A stretch of DNA of 64,000 nt, taken from the NCBI RefSeq assembly GCF_021462225.1, contig NC_061797.1:37970147-38034146 (forward strand), read 5' to 3'. How positions within the stretch are numbered: the first letter of the stretch is position 1; each line of letters begins with the position of its first letter. The position numbers and the translations under genes are program-made. The notes below the pieces were generated by a model, which did not search any database, was not told the DNA's origin, and saw only the letters and a program-made list of their open reading frames with translations. Shown in pieces: positions 1-10,966 of the stretch. The stretch is from Girardinichthys multiradiatus (taxonomy: Eukaryota; Chordata; Actinopteri; Cyprinodontiformes; Goodeidae).

Positions 1-368
1 TGGCCTGAACTCAATATGAACAGTGATACCCTGCTATAAAGAATGCTGTTTTGAGTATGAGCAGACCTAAAAAGCTGGGTACATAGGCTGCTAATTAAAC
101 ATCTGCTTGAGCCTTGCTTAGATTCTCTACTCTCGGGACTTTCTTCTCAGGAAATGGGCACTTTAGCTGTTGTGTAGGCGAGGAGAGAGCAGCTATTAAC
201 CAAAACAGCCAGGACACTGACTATCCCTTCTCTTACCCATTCTTTAACCAGCTGTATCAACAACCCTTTTTTCTTAAAGATTAGCCTTCAGACTTGCCAA
301 GGCAACAATTTTCTAGCCTTCATTGCACTTCTGTTTCAAATTGGTTGTTTTCATGTTTTTCTTTCCAG
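1..368. other. LRRC49 intron, 3' end
   Basis: Intronic sequence upstream of the first LRRC49 exon in the window. It ends in a pyrimidine-rich tract and an AG acceptor at 367-368. No repeat or gene was recognised here. Confidence 0.7.
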
Positions 369-603
369 ACTTGTGGAGACAGGGAGTGGCAGCGTTCAGA
401 GCTTGTCCTTGTCTGACAGTCACCTGGCGGAGCTTGAAGGAGACACCCTGCGTTTATTTGGACTTGGTGCTCTGGAGGCCCTGGAGAGAGGCTGGGGTGT
501 TCAGACTGCTGGTGCCGTCACTGTCATCGCCTTCCGCTTCATTAACTTTGACGTCATTGTTCCCACACTGCCGAGAATAAGAGTCAAGTTTCCAAATCTG
601 TCG
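369..603 (+). CDS. LRRC49: LRRC49 coding exon A
   Basis: The acceptor is tttccag|a and the donor is tcg|gtgaga. The first base completes a split codon, then 78 codons read from LVETGSGSVQSLSLSDSHLA to RIRVKFPNLS. The exon leaves in phase 0. It carries hydrophobic LRR-type spacing (ALEALERG, AVTVIAFRFINFDVIV). Confidence 0.85.
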
Positions 604-3600
604 GTGAGATCACAAGCTTTGTGGAAAACTGTTTGCAAAATATCATCAAAACTAAAATAGGGAAATATAAACTGAGTAGAAATAAATCAATCGGCTAGAA
701 TATTAGAATTGGCTGTATTTTCTCTGTTGGTGATTGGCATGTTAATTGCTGAAAAATATGTTTTTCTTTTCTATTCCATATGTTGTAATTATGAATATGA
801 ATATTTTATTTAATATTAATACTTTAATATTTATTAAATAATATTTCGGTCTGTTAAGGGTTGTCCTGTGAATACCAGCCCAATTAGGCGGTGGTATTAG
901 GATACAATTGAAAGTGATGAGCCAAGCTCTGACATTATTGAACAGCATAAACTCTGCACACACATGGAATGAATTCACACAATTTCTTAAAATACAAGAA
1001 TTTATTAACAAAAATAAGTCAACTCAAAGTCAAACATATTTCAATCAACAAACTCTTTACTATGCTAAAACAATCCAACTAAACTACCAAGCAGAATTAA
1101 AGAATAACGAAGACTAATAGGCTATGTACAATATAAACAAGTTGATTAAAGACGATTGAAAACCATGAGAAAAAGAGTGATGCAACATTACCATGCAATG
1201 TTCATGTTTGAGGACCAAGGATTATCTTGAAAAATCTGGAAATGAAGTTAAGTTAGTCTTGGAACTAAATTAGGCAATAATTGGTATACCTTTAGGCAAC
1301 CATTCATAGTGCAAGATTAGATGCTCCACTTGGCGTTGTAGAGACAGGGTCTCTGCTGGGAACTCTCTGGAACACAGTTTGCTTCTGTAGACCTCTGAGA
1401 GAAAAGTCAAACCACGCTTGTACCTTAATTACCCCCGTTCATGAATGAATACCGGATACACAAACAGCAATTCATTCCTACTTAACTTGGTGCATATTAT
1501 CGCGTGATCATATGACACTCTTGGATCCAGTTTGAAGAGTTTATGTCTGACATTAGCGCGCTGTGTCCCTCCGTCCAGTTCCTTTAGGGACCCGTGTGGA
1601 AGAGACAGGATCTCTGCAAAAGCGGTGTTTTATTTGGACAGTGACGTCACGGGAAGTCCGCTGTTACCACTTTTACTGGCTGGGCTGTAAGTAGGTTAAT
1701 GCGATTTATTTTGAAAGTTCCAGAAAGGTTCGTACTGGCCTTTCATTTTGTAACCATGGCTGTGGGGTCCCAACACATATATGCATAAAAACTAAGAACT
1801 TCCACCATTTTGATTAATCAACCAATGGCACTTTGAAACATTTTTTAATTTAGTAAAAGTCAGATAACAGATATTCTTAATAATGAATAATCAACAGCAG
1901 AAACTTCCCACCAGAAAACATGGTTACATCAATAATTTGAAATAAATAAAGCAGATAAGTAATCAGGGGTATATTCTTTGATGGATAATTTGGGATGTAA
2001 TTCCTTCATTTTCTGCTGGGTTGAAATTGCTGCCTCTATCAGCAGCATATTTTTGTCTCTGTTATGTCGTATAGTTGTTAGAAATGTAGATTTTGGTCAG
2101 GATAAACCTGACTGTTGCAACTCCAAAAGTTAGAAAGCTGGCTTGTTATCTGCACTTGCTTTGATAGGCAGATTTTCACTCTTTGTCTGTCCTTAATTAG
2201 GTAATGGGTCTTTCAAAAATAAAACCATTACATTAATTCATCGTATCATCTAAACTTTAAATTGCCAGATATTGAAAGACACTGAATATCCATTTTCAAT
2301 TTTTAGCCTAAAGCATAGTGCTATCCTTTATTTTGTTTGGTATTTTAACTAATTATAAAAAAAAACTGAACTAGAACTTGTTTTCTTTTCCTCAATAGCA
2401 CCTGATATTCCTGGAAACCAACATCAGCCGTCTCCCCCAGCTTGCTGCTCTGGCTCAGGTGCGGCGTCTGGATCAACTGACCATTCATCCAGAAGGCAAC
2501 CCAGTGGTCAGTATGGCTTTGTGGCGCTCATTCATCATCTACCGACTCTACCACTTCAACCTTCAAAAAATCAATGGCCAGGAGGTAAGGACTGGCTTAT
2601 GTTTCAGCGCAGACCAACTGTTGTATGAACAATGCATGCAGAGGTATTTATACCTGTTGGAGTTTTCTCATTTTTGTCACACTACAACCACAAACATCAG
2701 CTTCATACAGACAAAGAAAAATCCCAAACAGCTTAGGGATAATGTTTTGGAAAGTTTGAATATGGCTCATCTCCACAGCAGCCAAGATAACATTGGAAAC
2801 TCTGTAGGACCTGCATAGAGCCACTGCTCAGGTGGGGATAGGTTGGCAGGACAGCTATCATGTATGCCCTGCACAAATCTGGTCTTTATGGGAGAAAAAA
2901 AAAGTCTGTCAAGGAAAATGTGCAAAACTGGTAGAGATGTACCCCAAAAGACTTCCAGCTGTAATTGTATTGAGATGTGGTTCAAAGAATCTGACTAAAA
3001 TAGGTGGGCTTTCCTTGTTTTGGAAACCAAACAAAAATATGCAGTAAAAGTCATTCTCTCCTGATGGTATAAGTAAAATAAAAATGCTGTTTTTTGTTTT
3101 TTTTCAAAAAGAGAAAGCAGTATATCACAGATGAGCACGTTTGTGAAACAAATAGTGACTCATAGACACATTAAATATTGTGTACTTTCTCATTTAACTT
3201 TTCTGCTTGAAATGCATAAAGTACACACCTAATTGTATCCAACTATATCTTTACTCATGACAGACTGAAGGTCAGCATCTTTCTATAATATATTGTCATA
3301 CTATATATATTATATAACACTAGTACCTTAACATTAAAAATATGTTTTGACAAAACTAAACCATTGCCTGTAATCAAACCTTTGTCTCCTCTCTGTTATA
3401 TTGTTAATGTGCCTAATAAAGAATAAAAGAGAGACTTGAATGTTTTAGGTTCTAAGTCCACTGTAAAAACATACATAGAAATCCAATCAGTGAACTTTTT
3501 TGTTGATCTTAGGTGACCATGAATGATGTGATTGCTGCAGAGCGGGTGTTTGGGACATTGGGCCACATAGCAGCCACCGAAACCCCACGTTGCCGGCTCC

Positions 3601-6600
3601 TCTTGCTGCTAGAAGAGTCCAGGTGAGAGCTTGGTATCAGATGCTCAGTGGACTGTTTCAGACCGTGTGAGGTATTTGTTTAGATGAATCAAGATTGTTT
3701 GGATTCTTAAATGAGTTTCAGCGTCTGAATATGTAGGCTTCTGTACATGTGCGTTCATGTCTGTGTGTAGCATTGTGCGAGTATACATTTCTGCATCTGT
3801 GTGTGTAGCTATGAGACAGAGACTGGCACAGAGGAGCCAGAGGAATTAGACTTTGTGTCTCAGGGTAAGGGCGGGTACTTGGCACTTGGACACAAACATT
3901 CCTTCCAGCCAGATAAGTCTCGAGGTTTGTCACTCTGGGTCAACAAAAAGAATCCTCACGAATCCAGAATCTGCTCCACTTGTCACGCACAAGATGGCAT
4001 TCAAATGGCTCTAAAAAAAGCTCAGTTGAGGCAAACACTAAATATAAAGAGCAGTTAAACATTTGTACCTACATTCCTGTCAATTTACATTGTCGTTGCC
4101 ATATTTGAAGCTATTCAGTTCAGTAATTTAATTAAACACTGTGCAAATGTAAATTTGGACGAAATTTGTGTGGCAATAATCAACATAATACATATTTAAA
4201 TAAAAACCCTTCCTTAAGTTTGTCCTGTTCTGTAGTGCTGTAGCATAATATCACCTTCACAGTGGACATGTTGAAGCTTTCTCTGGATATTCAGTTACTC
4301 TCTGAGAAGGATTCTGAAATAGAAAGTCAGTTTCAAACTGCTTGGGCCCACCTTTTATCTGCATCTCACAGCCTAATTTGTGCACAGCCTGAGGCCTGTC
4401 ATTTTTATATTATTGTCTTAGTCCTAATCTGCCCGCAGAAGATCTACTTCATTAGTCGTTTTCATTCAGTTGTTACAGTTTTGAATCTCATTGCAGAAAA
4501 CATACTTTTGGTTCAAAAATGTATTCAAACCGTTTAAACATTTTTACATTTTGTCAGACTACAACCACAAGTTTAATGAATTTTATTGGGATTTTATGTC
4601 ATAGATCATCAAAAATAGTCCATAATTGTACAGGATATACAGTTTTTTTTTATTTCCATGGGTAAAAAATTTAAAAGTATGATATGCACTTGCATTCAGC
4701 CCCTTTTACTCTGATTCCGCCCCAAAAAAATCCAGTGTATCTACTTGGCTTCAGAAGTCACCTGATCAGTAAATAAAGTTAACCTGCATCTAGTTTTTGA
4801 CAAGAGCATCCTTTTCCACAGTTTTTTGGTGTCCTTTCTGCGGTAAATCCCTGCAGCTCCTCCAGTTACTATGAGTGCTTCTCTGATTAATGCTCTTCTT
4901 GCCTCGCCTTCTGAGTTCACCTCGACAGACATATCTTGATAGGTTTTTCAGCTGTGCCCTTTCACATTTTCGGATGATGGACTAAACAGTGCTTTGGAAC
5001 ACGTTTAAAGCTTGAGATATTGTTTCTTAACTTAACCACAGTTTAAACAGTGTTTAAACTTTAAACACATTAGATCTTGAGGCCTCAGGTTGGGCTTGGA
5101 GCAGATTTATAAGCCAGAACCCTAGGCTAAGGGTTAGACAAAAAGGCAAGTCATGAATACCTGAACATACTTAAAGACAGTCGAAGCCACAGGCTAGGGG
5201 TTGCCAAATATGTAAAGTGTGTGCCTGTAGAAAAAGACTGTGCTTAAAGTTAGAGCTACATGGTGGGGAATACCAAATACGGTAGTGTATGTGCTGTCTG
5301 GAAGTCTATAAAAGAAGCTGTGCTTAACAGCGATTCTTTGACATTCGGCAAAAGATTCCTCCAGGTCAGTGCACAGATCTGTGTTTTTCGATATGGGCCT
5401 GGTTGGAATAAAAGTCTTTTCGTGGAGCATTCTGCACTGGATGTTTGAAAGTGACCAACGCCATCATACACAACAAAACGTTTCCACTATTTTATCCCAG
5501 ATCTGTCTTCTGTGTTCTTTGCTCTTCGTGATGATATTTGTTCAGTAATGTTCTCTAACAAATCTCTTCACAGAGCAGCAGTGTTCATCCAGAAATTAGA
5601 TTACATACAGGTGGATTTTATTCACTAATTGGGATATTTTGAGATTTGTATTTGTAAATAATTTTTAAAATCAAGCATTCACATATACTATCTCCAGATA
5701 TTCTTTTTGTACAGCAAAGCTGCCCTGGCACAGGTAGACAACCAGCTGCTCATTTGCTATGCCTGACGTTTCGTGACACGACACGCGAGAAAAAAAGAAA
5801 AATAATTTGAAATGGATTTTTTATTTACAGTAAAAATAAATTTGCATTGCTGTGATTTGAGCTTGGTGGTTTGTATAAAACTAATTTCTACACAGTGATG
5901 GGTTTTGACCGACACAGACACTTTCACATGCTTTTCACACACTATGTCATCTAAGGTGGAATGTTTGCCTCTAGCCTGCTCTGTCATTTTAAGCATCCTG
6001 GCACTGACCTGCTGAACATGTTAGTACAAAGCTTTATCACATGAGATTTTATACTGATAGAAACATTTGGTGTAGTTTACATAATTCCTTTAAGTGTAGC
6101 TGTCTGATAAAAAATAAAGTTTAAACTATGATGTTTATTGAAATTTATTCAAATGACCCATATTTACATGTAATTGATGGATTTGGTGTTTGAAATCCCT
6201 GATAGATATTTTGACTATTTATCTTTATTATTTCTTAAAAAACAAAAAAAAAAAAAAAAAAAACAGTTTTAAAGCATTTACAGTACAGACCAAAAGTTTG
6301 GACACACCTCATTCAAAGAGTTTTCTTTATTTGCATGACTATGAATATTGTAGCTTCACACTGAAGGCATCAAAAAAATGAATTAACACATGTGGAATTA
6401 TATACTGAACAAAAAAGTGTGAAACAACTGAAAATATGTCTTATATTCTAGGTTCTTCAAAGTAGCCACCTTTTGCTTTGATTACTGCTCTGCACACTCT
6501 TGTCATTCTGTTGATGAGCTTCAAGAGGTAGTCACCTGAAATGGTTTTCACTTCACAGGTGTGCCCTGTCAGGTTTAATAAGTGGGATTTCAAGCCTTAT

Positions 6601-9600
6601 AAATTGGGTTGGGACCATCAGTTGTGTTGTGCAGGAGGTGGATACAGTACACAGCTGATAGTCCTACTGAATAGACTGTTAGAATTTGTATTATGGCAAG
6701 AAATAGCAGCTAAGTAAAGAAAAACGAGTGGCCATCACTACTTTAAGAAATGAAGGTCAGTCAGTCCGAACAATTGGGAAAACTTTGAAAGTGTCCTCAA
6801 GTGCAGTCACAAAAACCATCAAGTGCTACAAAGAAACTGGCTCACATGAGGACCGCCCCAAGAAAGGAAGACCAAGTGCCGCCTTTGCTGCGGATGATAA
6901 GTTCATCCGAGTCACCAGCCTCAGAAATCACAGGTTAACAGCAGCTCAGATTAGAGAACAGGTCAATACCACACAGAGTTCTAGCAGCAGACACATCTCT
7001 AGAACAACTGTTAAGAAGAGACTGTGTGAATCAGGCCTTCATGGTAAAATAGCTGCTAGGAAACCACTGCTGAGGACAGGCAACAAGCAGAAGAGACTTG
7101 TTTGGGCTTAAGACCACAAGGAATGGACATTAGACCAGTGGAAATCTGTGCTTTGGTCTGATGAGTCCAAGTTTGAGATCTTTGGTTCCAACCACCGTGT
7201 CTTTGTGCGGCGCAGAAGAGGTGAACGGATGGACTCTGCATGCCTGGTTCCCACCGTGAAGCATGGAGGAGGAGGTGTGATGGTGTGGGTGTGCTTTGAT
7301 GGTGACACTGTTGAGGATTTATTCAAAATTGAAGGCATACTGAACCAGCATGGCTACCACAGCATCTTGCAGCGGCATGCTATTCCATCTGGTTTGCGTT
7401 TAGTTGGACCATCATTTATTTTTCAACAGGACAATGACCCCAAACACACCTCCAGGCTGTGTAAGGGCTATTTGACCAAGAAGGAGAGTGATGGGGTGCT
7501 GCGCCAGATGACCTTGCCTCCACAGTCACTGGACCTGAACCCAATCGAGATGGTTTGGGGTGAGGTGGACCGCAGAGTGAAGGCAAAAGGGCCAACAAGT
7601 GCTAAGCATCTCTGGGAACTCCTTCAAGAGTGTTGGAAAACCATTTCAGGTGACTACCTCTTGAAGCTCATCAACAGAATGCCAAGAGTATGCGGAGCAG
7701 TAATCAAAGCAAAAGGTGGCTACTTTGAAGAACCTAGAATATAAGACATATTTTCAGTTGTTTCACACTTTTTTGTTCAGTATATAATTCCACATGTGTT
7801 AATTCATAGTTTTGATGCCTTCAGGGTGAAGCTACAATATTCATAGTCATGAAAATAAAGAAAACTCTTTGAATGAGAAGGTGTGTCCAAACTTTTGGTC
7901 TGTACTGTATATGAGAAGGTGCTATTTTATTGGTTTTGCTCACTTGCTGCTGCTGCTTGTCTGGTAGTTTCTTCAATCTGACCCACTCCTTTTGCTTCTC
8001 TGTCTCCACTAAAGGAAAAGGCAGCTGCAATTTCTATTGGAGGGGCGTGGGCGGCGGGCAGGGCTGAGTCCAGAAGAACTGCGGGAAAATGGGAAGCTCC
8101 TCGGTGAAGGCCTGAGCAGAGCGCTCTTCAACTATCCAAGCAGAAACTGTAATGCAGAGAGCCCTGAGGTTTGTTCTGTTTTATTGACAAAGGCAATACG
8201 GAAGCCCAGTTGTGTGAAAAACATCATGTGGTTTGATGGGAGCTTCAGATGTCAACTGTTGTCTTTTAACAGCTAACAAGACCTTGTTGAGCTGCAAAAT
8301 AGAAGTCCACTTCACTTGGGGTACACTAAATGGTAAACTGTGCACTGGACTGTTGCTCAATGGTCCAAAGTACTTTTTTTGGATGAAAGCAAATTCTGCA
8401 TGTCATTCGGAAATCAAGGTGCCAGAGTCTGGAGGAAGACTGGGGAGAAGGAAATGCCAAAATCCCAGAAGTCCAGTGTCAAGTACCCACAGTCAGTGAT
8501 GGTCTGGGTGCCGTGTCAGCTGCTGGTGTTGGTCCACTGTGTTTTATCAAGGGCAGGGTCAATGCAGCTAGCTATCAGGAGATTTTGGAGCACTTCATGC
8601 TTCCATCTGCTGAAAAGCTTTATGGAGATGAAGATTTCATTTTTCAGCACTACCTGGTACCTGCTCACAGTGCCAAAACAACTGGTAAATGGTTTACCGA
8701 CCATGGTATCACTGTGCTCAATTGGCCTGCCAACTCTCCTGACCTGAACCCCATAGAGAATCTGTGGGATATTGTGAAGAGAACGTTGAGAGACTCAAGA
8801 CCCAACACTCTGGATGAGCTAAAGGCCGCTATCGAAGCATCCTGGGCCTCCATGAGACCTCAGCAGTGCCACGGGCTGATTGCCTCCATGCCACGCCGCA
8901 TTGAAGCAGTCATTTCTGCAAAAGGATTCCCGACCAAGTATTGAGTGCATAACTCTACATGATTATTTGAAGGTTGACATTTTTTGTATTAAAAACACTT
9001 TTCTTTTATTGGTCGGATGAAATATGCTAATTTTGTGAGATAAGAATTTTGGGTTTTCATGAGCTGTATGCCAAAATCATCCGTATTAAGACAATAAAAG
9101 ACCTGAAATATTTCAGTTAGTGTGCAATGAATCTAAAATATATGAATGTTAAATTTTCATCATGACATAATGGAAAATAATGAACTTTATCACAATATGC
9201 TAATATTTTGAGAAGGACCTGTATGTTGTCGTATTTAAAAACGTAAATAAAGGGGGTCTAAGCTTAAGGAAGCAAAGCACATTATGTGAAACATGCTGTC
9301 ATGGTAGCTATGAAGGATATGCCATTTATGATGTGGCCCTGTTTCATATAGTGATTGTGAAGAATTAAGATGCAGGGTTTAAAATTCAGTGTCCTATAAA
9401 GTCTGGATTGTTCTAGTTTTTTGTTTCTCTATACATAAGCATGGCCTGACCATCTAGTGATGAACAATCAACAGTCTATAAACAGTCTATGAGAATGCCA
9501 AAGTGGTCAAATAATTATTGTCTTAATTGTCAGAAAATGGTTGGACTGTCCTGCTGTTAGAGTCCCTTAAAGCATTTGACTTACTTATCTTGATACACCA

Positions 9601-10966
9601 TAGAAATGCAAGGCTGATATGCAATAATGCGACAGGTTATAAAGGATACCACGTGTTTAGACATGAGCCGATATGTGATTCTCGTGGTATGATAACTTTG
9701 AGTAAAAATACCTGCTTCACAGAACAGCAGTAAGTGCCAACTGTTTAAAACAGTGTTGCTTTAATAATAATGATGGATGGCGCTCCTTTAGTTTCCACAC
9801 CATGACTTTTTGTGTTTTTCGCAATGTAATATTTTTCCAACAGTGAAGTTCTCCGGAAAAGCCAGCTCAGTAAACCGCAAAAGGTGAGGAAGGGCAGGCC
9901 GCAATAATCTATACTACATACAGCCACAGAAAACCCTGATCAACCCGACATTTTTACTGGCAGTTCATTAAAAGGATCTTTTTAACTTTAGCAGTTTTGA
10001 AACTGGCATGCCTTGATGCTGGTAGCCAACACATGCCTGACTGTATTCAAAACAACTTTAGCAATAAGTAACAATGTGTTCAGCTCATATTTCAAAGGTT
10101 TGACTTTGCATGTATTAGTCACACGCTTATCCTCATGAGAAAACAAGGCTATAATCTGATTTAAAATCTGAAGCTGTCCTTTTCGGGCTTTTCCAGTGAT
10201 CTACTGTCACAAGTATTACCACAGGCTGTATATCAGATGGCATGGCACGCTGTATCAACAACATCATCTAATCAAAAAATGTAAACCGTGTTTTTGGGTT
10301 CTCTTCACATTCTTCTCTTACTCTTTTGAGGATCAAGTGGAGGAACATACGAGTTCCTCCTGAACTCTTGCTATTCTTCATTCTACTTAGCTCATCTCTT
10401 GGTCAGCTCCACACATTATCTGCAAAAGCTTTTGAAACTGCCTAATTTAAAGTAGTAGTATATTTGGTAGTATATTTGGTATATTTTCATATATTTAACT
10501 TATTGAATTGTTAAATCTCAGTTAAGGGTCAGATATCTAAATTTCTATTGAAACATTTTTTGTTTATTTAATGTATGGGTAACTGTTTAGTTTAATGATC
10601 ACATGTGTGTTACCAAAGTTTTACCAGCTTTTTTCTTTGTTCAATAAGGAGATGTATGGTTTTTAAAGTTTATGCAAAAAAATGGCAGTACTGTTAATCC
10701 AATTTTTATAAACTTGAATTTGCAGAGCTAATACTCTTATCTCATCACAGGAGGGCACTGTGGAGTCATCAGAGCGTGCCGCCGTGATAGAGCAGTACCT
10801 CCAGGAGTTGGTCAAAAGGGCGTCAGACACCAATCTGAAGGGTGAGGCGTTACACCAGCTGTGGCCATCCATGTTTGCGGAAATGGTGAGGGACTGCGTG
10901 TTGGAGATGAGGGACAGAGGAGCCTTCCGCCAAGCCAGTCTAGCAAAGCTCACCGAGACCAAGTGA
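369..10966 (+). CDS. LRRC49: LRRC49 (leucine-rich repeat-containing 49), C-terminal part, five exons
   Basis: Coding segments 369-603, 2399-2584, 3513-3622, 8015-8168 and 10751-10966 join without a phase break into 299 complete residues and a TGA stop. The N-terminal half, with most leucine-rich repeats, lies upstream of the window. Visible here are a last LRR-like stretch across the first junction (FPNLSHLIFLETNIS), a capping segment (RRLDQLTIHPEGNPV), and a long charged, probably helical C-terminus ending LAKLTETK. LRRC49 is about 690 residues in human and, as TPGS4, is a subunit of the tubulin polyglutamylase complex, which acts on centriolar and axonemal microtubules; that is family knowledge. 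The identification rests on recalled similarity and is strengthened by THSD4 following on the same strand, as in other vertebrates. Introns carry several Tc1 transposons and a possible solo LTR. No disabling change was seen. Confidence 0.88.
852..1775 (-). mobile_element. Possible solo LTR in an LRRC49 intron
   Basis: A 924 bp block begins TGTTAAGGG and ends GTCCCAACA, so it has TGTT/AACA termini typical of retroviral LTRs. On the - strand it would start TGTTGGGACC and carry an AATAAA late in its length (complement of tttatt near 1002). It is richer in CpG than the flanks and contains a CRE palindrome. I see no coding sequence beside it, which would fit a solo LTR left by recombination. No target duplication is visible at the chosen ends, so the ends or the identity could be wrong. 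Confidence 0.35.
1642..1649. promoter_or_regulatory. CRE palindrome TGACGTCA
   Basis: This is a perfect 8-base cAMP-response element in a GC-richer patch of the LTR-like block. It is a binding-site match only; activity cannot be judged from the sequence. Confidence 0.35.
2399..2584 (+). CDS. LRRC49: LRRC49 coding exon B
   Basis: The acceptor is tcaatag|c and the donor is gag|gtaagg. The exon is 186 bp, 62 codons, phase 0 in and out. It reads HLIFLETNISRLPQLAALAQ through WRSFIIYRLYHFNLQKING. It completes the last LRR and runs into the cap. Confidence 0.88.
2620..3045 (+). mobile_element. Tc1/mariner remnant
   Basis: Degraded transposon. It holds the terminal-region phrase tttgtcacactacaaccaca and, further on, the transposase-end phrase gtagagatgtaccccaaaag followed by acttccagctgtaattg. 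The same family recurs near 4513, 15880, 20305, 28380, 30430 and 46278. No reading frame survives. Confidence 0.6.
3513..3622 (+). CDS. LRRC49: LRRC49 coding exon C
   Basis: The acceptor is gatcttag|g and the donor is ccag|gtgaga. The exon is 110 bp, phase 0 in and phase 2 out. It reads VTMNDVIAAERVFGTLGHIA and then TETPRCRLLLLLEES, and the split codon is completed by exon D as Arg. Confidence 0.88.
3623..4512. other. LRRC49 intron, no gene recognised
   Basis: A T/G-rich intron with short TGTG runs near 3760-3810. An open frame at 3801-4058 has no splice context matching the gene and no recognisable domain. Confidence 0.5.
4513..5640 (-). mobile_element. Tc1/mariner remnant with a nested insertion
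   Basis: It opens with a terminal region (gtattcaaaccgtttaaaca, then tttattgggattttatgt). It continues with complement-strand transposase sequence (gcagctcctccagttactat, tttcggatgatgga) and ends with attagattacatacaggtgg. The element is interrupted at about 5060-5486 by a different sequence, after which transposon sequence resumes (tgatgatatttgttcagtaa). It is too decayed to encode protein. Confidence 0.6.
5060..5486 (+). mobile_element. Possible solo LTR nested in a Tc1 remnant
   Basis: The insert splits a recognisable Tc1 remnant. It carries a TATA-like tctataaaag at about 5305 and, about 100 bp later, an AATAAA in ggaataaaagtctttt, the usual promoter and polyA order of an LTR. The exact termini and target duplication are not clear. 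Confidence 0.35.
5641..6280. other. LRRC49 intron, AT-rich
   Basis: No gene or repeat family recognised, apart from a poly(A) run at about 6243-6263 just before the DD38E element. TA at 6279-6280 is its left target duplication. Confidence 0.5.
6281..6549 (+). repeat. Left terminal inverted repeat of the DD38E element
   Basis: It pairs with 7636-7907 over about 270 bases with few mismatches. Its inner part is the complement of the last 36 or so transposase codons, so the C-terminal coding sequence exists twice, in opposite orientations. Confidence 0.85.
6693..7744 (+). pseudogene. DD38E Tc1-like transposase, disabled
   Basis: The start is ATG at 6693 (MARN), followed by a frameshift in the A-run near 6703. 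The frame is then open from 6728: a paired helix-turn-helix DNA-binding region (LRNEGQSVRTIGKTLKVSSS; GRPSAAFAADDKF), a TAA stop at 7109-7111 after KRLVWA, and the catalytic domain from 7112 on with WSDESKFE, FQQDNDPKHTS and DLNPIEMVWGE. The stop looks like a single change (the family normally reads Lys there). The DDE triad is intact, so the lesions are only the frameshift and the stop. The last codons lie inside the right terminal repeat. Confidence 0.88.
7636..7907 (-). repeat. Right terminal inverted repeat of the DD38E element
   Basis: Complement of 6281-6549. It includes the transposase C-terminus and stop (7745) and then the noncoding end, closing with ctgtactg next to TA at 7908-7909. 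Confidence 0.85.
8015..8168 (+). CDS. LRRC49: LRRC49 coding exon D
   Basis: The acceptor is actaaag|g and the donor is tgag|gtttgt. One base completes Arg, then 51 codons read KRQLQFLLEGRGRRAGLSPE on through SRALFNYPSRNCNAESPE. Phase 2 in, phase 0 out. A second AG at 8019-8020 would give an in-frame exon shorter by two residues. Confidence 0.85.
8342..8944 (+). pseudogene. DD34E Tc1 transposase, C-terminal half, frameshifted
   Basis: It encodes the catalytic region from [11 protein letters not shown] to [10 protein letters not shown] and stop. A one-base loss near 8507 (ctgggtg where the sister copy has ctggggtg) splits the frame. The residue in the second catalytic Asp position is Tyr (TAC at 8651-8653, FQHYLVPAHS). 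The first Asp is present and the Glu in DLNPIENLW is present. It cannot encode an active enzyme. Confidence 0.85.
8342..9221 (+). mobile_element. 5'-truncated DD34E Tc1 transposon
   Basis: This matches the 3' half of the element at 25817-27427 (its positions from about 26545) with roughly 20 substitutions and two 1-base indels over 880 bp by eye, about 97-98% identity. The left terminal repeat and DNA-binding half are absent. The right terminus is intact (gagaaggacctg, then TA at 9222-9223). It begins only 173 bp after LRRC49 exon D. Confidence 0.88.
9224..10750. other. LRRC49 last intron, no gene recognised
   Basis: AT-rich noncoding sequence with a short tandem phrase near 10450-10490 (tagtatatttggt repeated). 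No repeat family identified. Confidence 0.5.
10751..10966 (+). CDS. LRRC49: LRRC49 last coding exon
   Basis: The acceptor is catcacag|g. The frame enters in phase 0 and gives 71 codons plus TGA at 10964-10966. It reads EGTVESSERAAVIEQYLQEL and ends RQASLAKLTETK. The charged, helical composition suggests a helical tail. Confidence 0.9.
   Translation, partial: EGTVESSERAAVIEQYLQELVKRASDTNLKGEALHQLWPSMFAEMVRDCVLEMRDRGAFRQASLAKLTETK

Larger units (their letters stand above)
6281..7907 (+). mobile_element. DD38E Tc1/mariner transposon (Intruder-like), complete but with broken transposase
   Basis: Both ends are present: CAGTACAGACCAAAAGTTTG on the left and its complement on the right, flanked by TA duplications at 6279-6280 and 7908-7909. 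The element is 1627 bp with inverted repeats of about 270 bp. The transposase catalytic residues are Asp at 7160, Asp at 7430 and Glu at 7547, with 38 residues between the last two. That DD38E spacing is the hallmark of the published Intruder lineage of Tc1-like elements. It lies in an LRRC49 intron in sense orientation. Confidence 0.9.

Noticed and set aside
3801..4058. 85-codon open frame after LRRC49 exon C
   Set aside because: The phase does not fit exon C (phase 2 out) and the sequence is not LRRC49-like.
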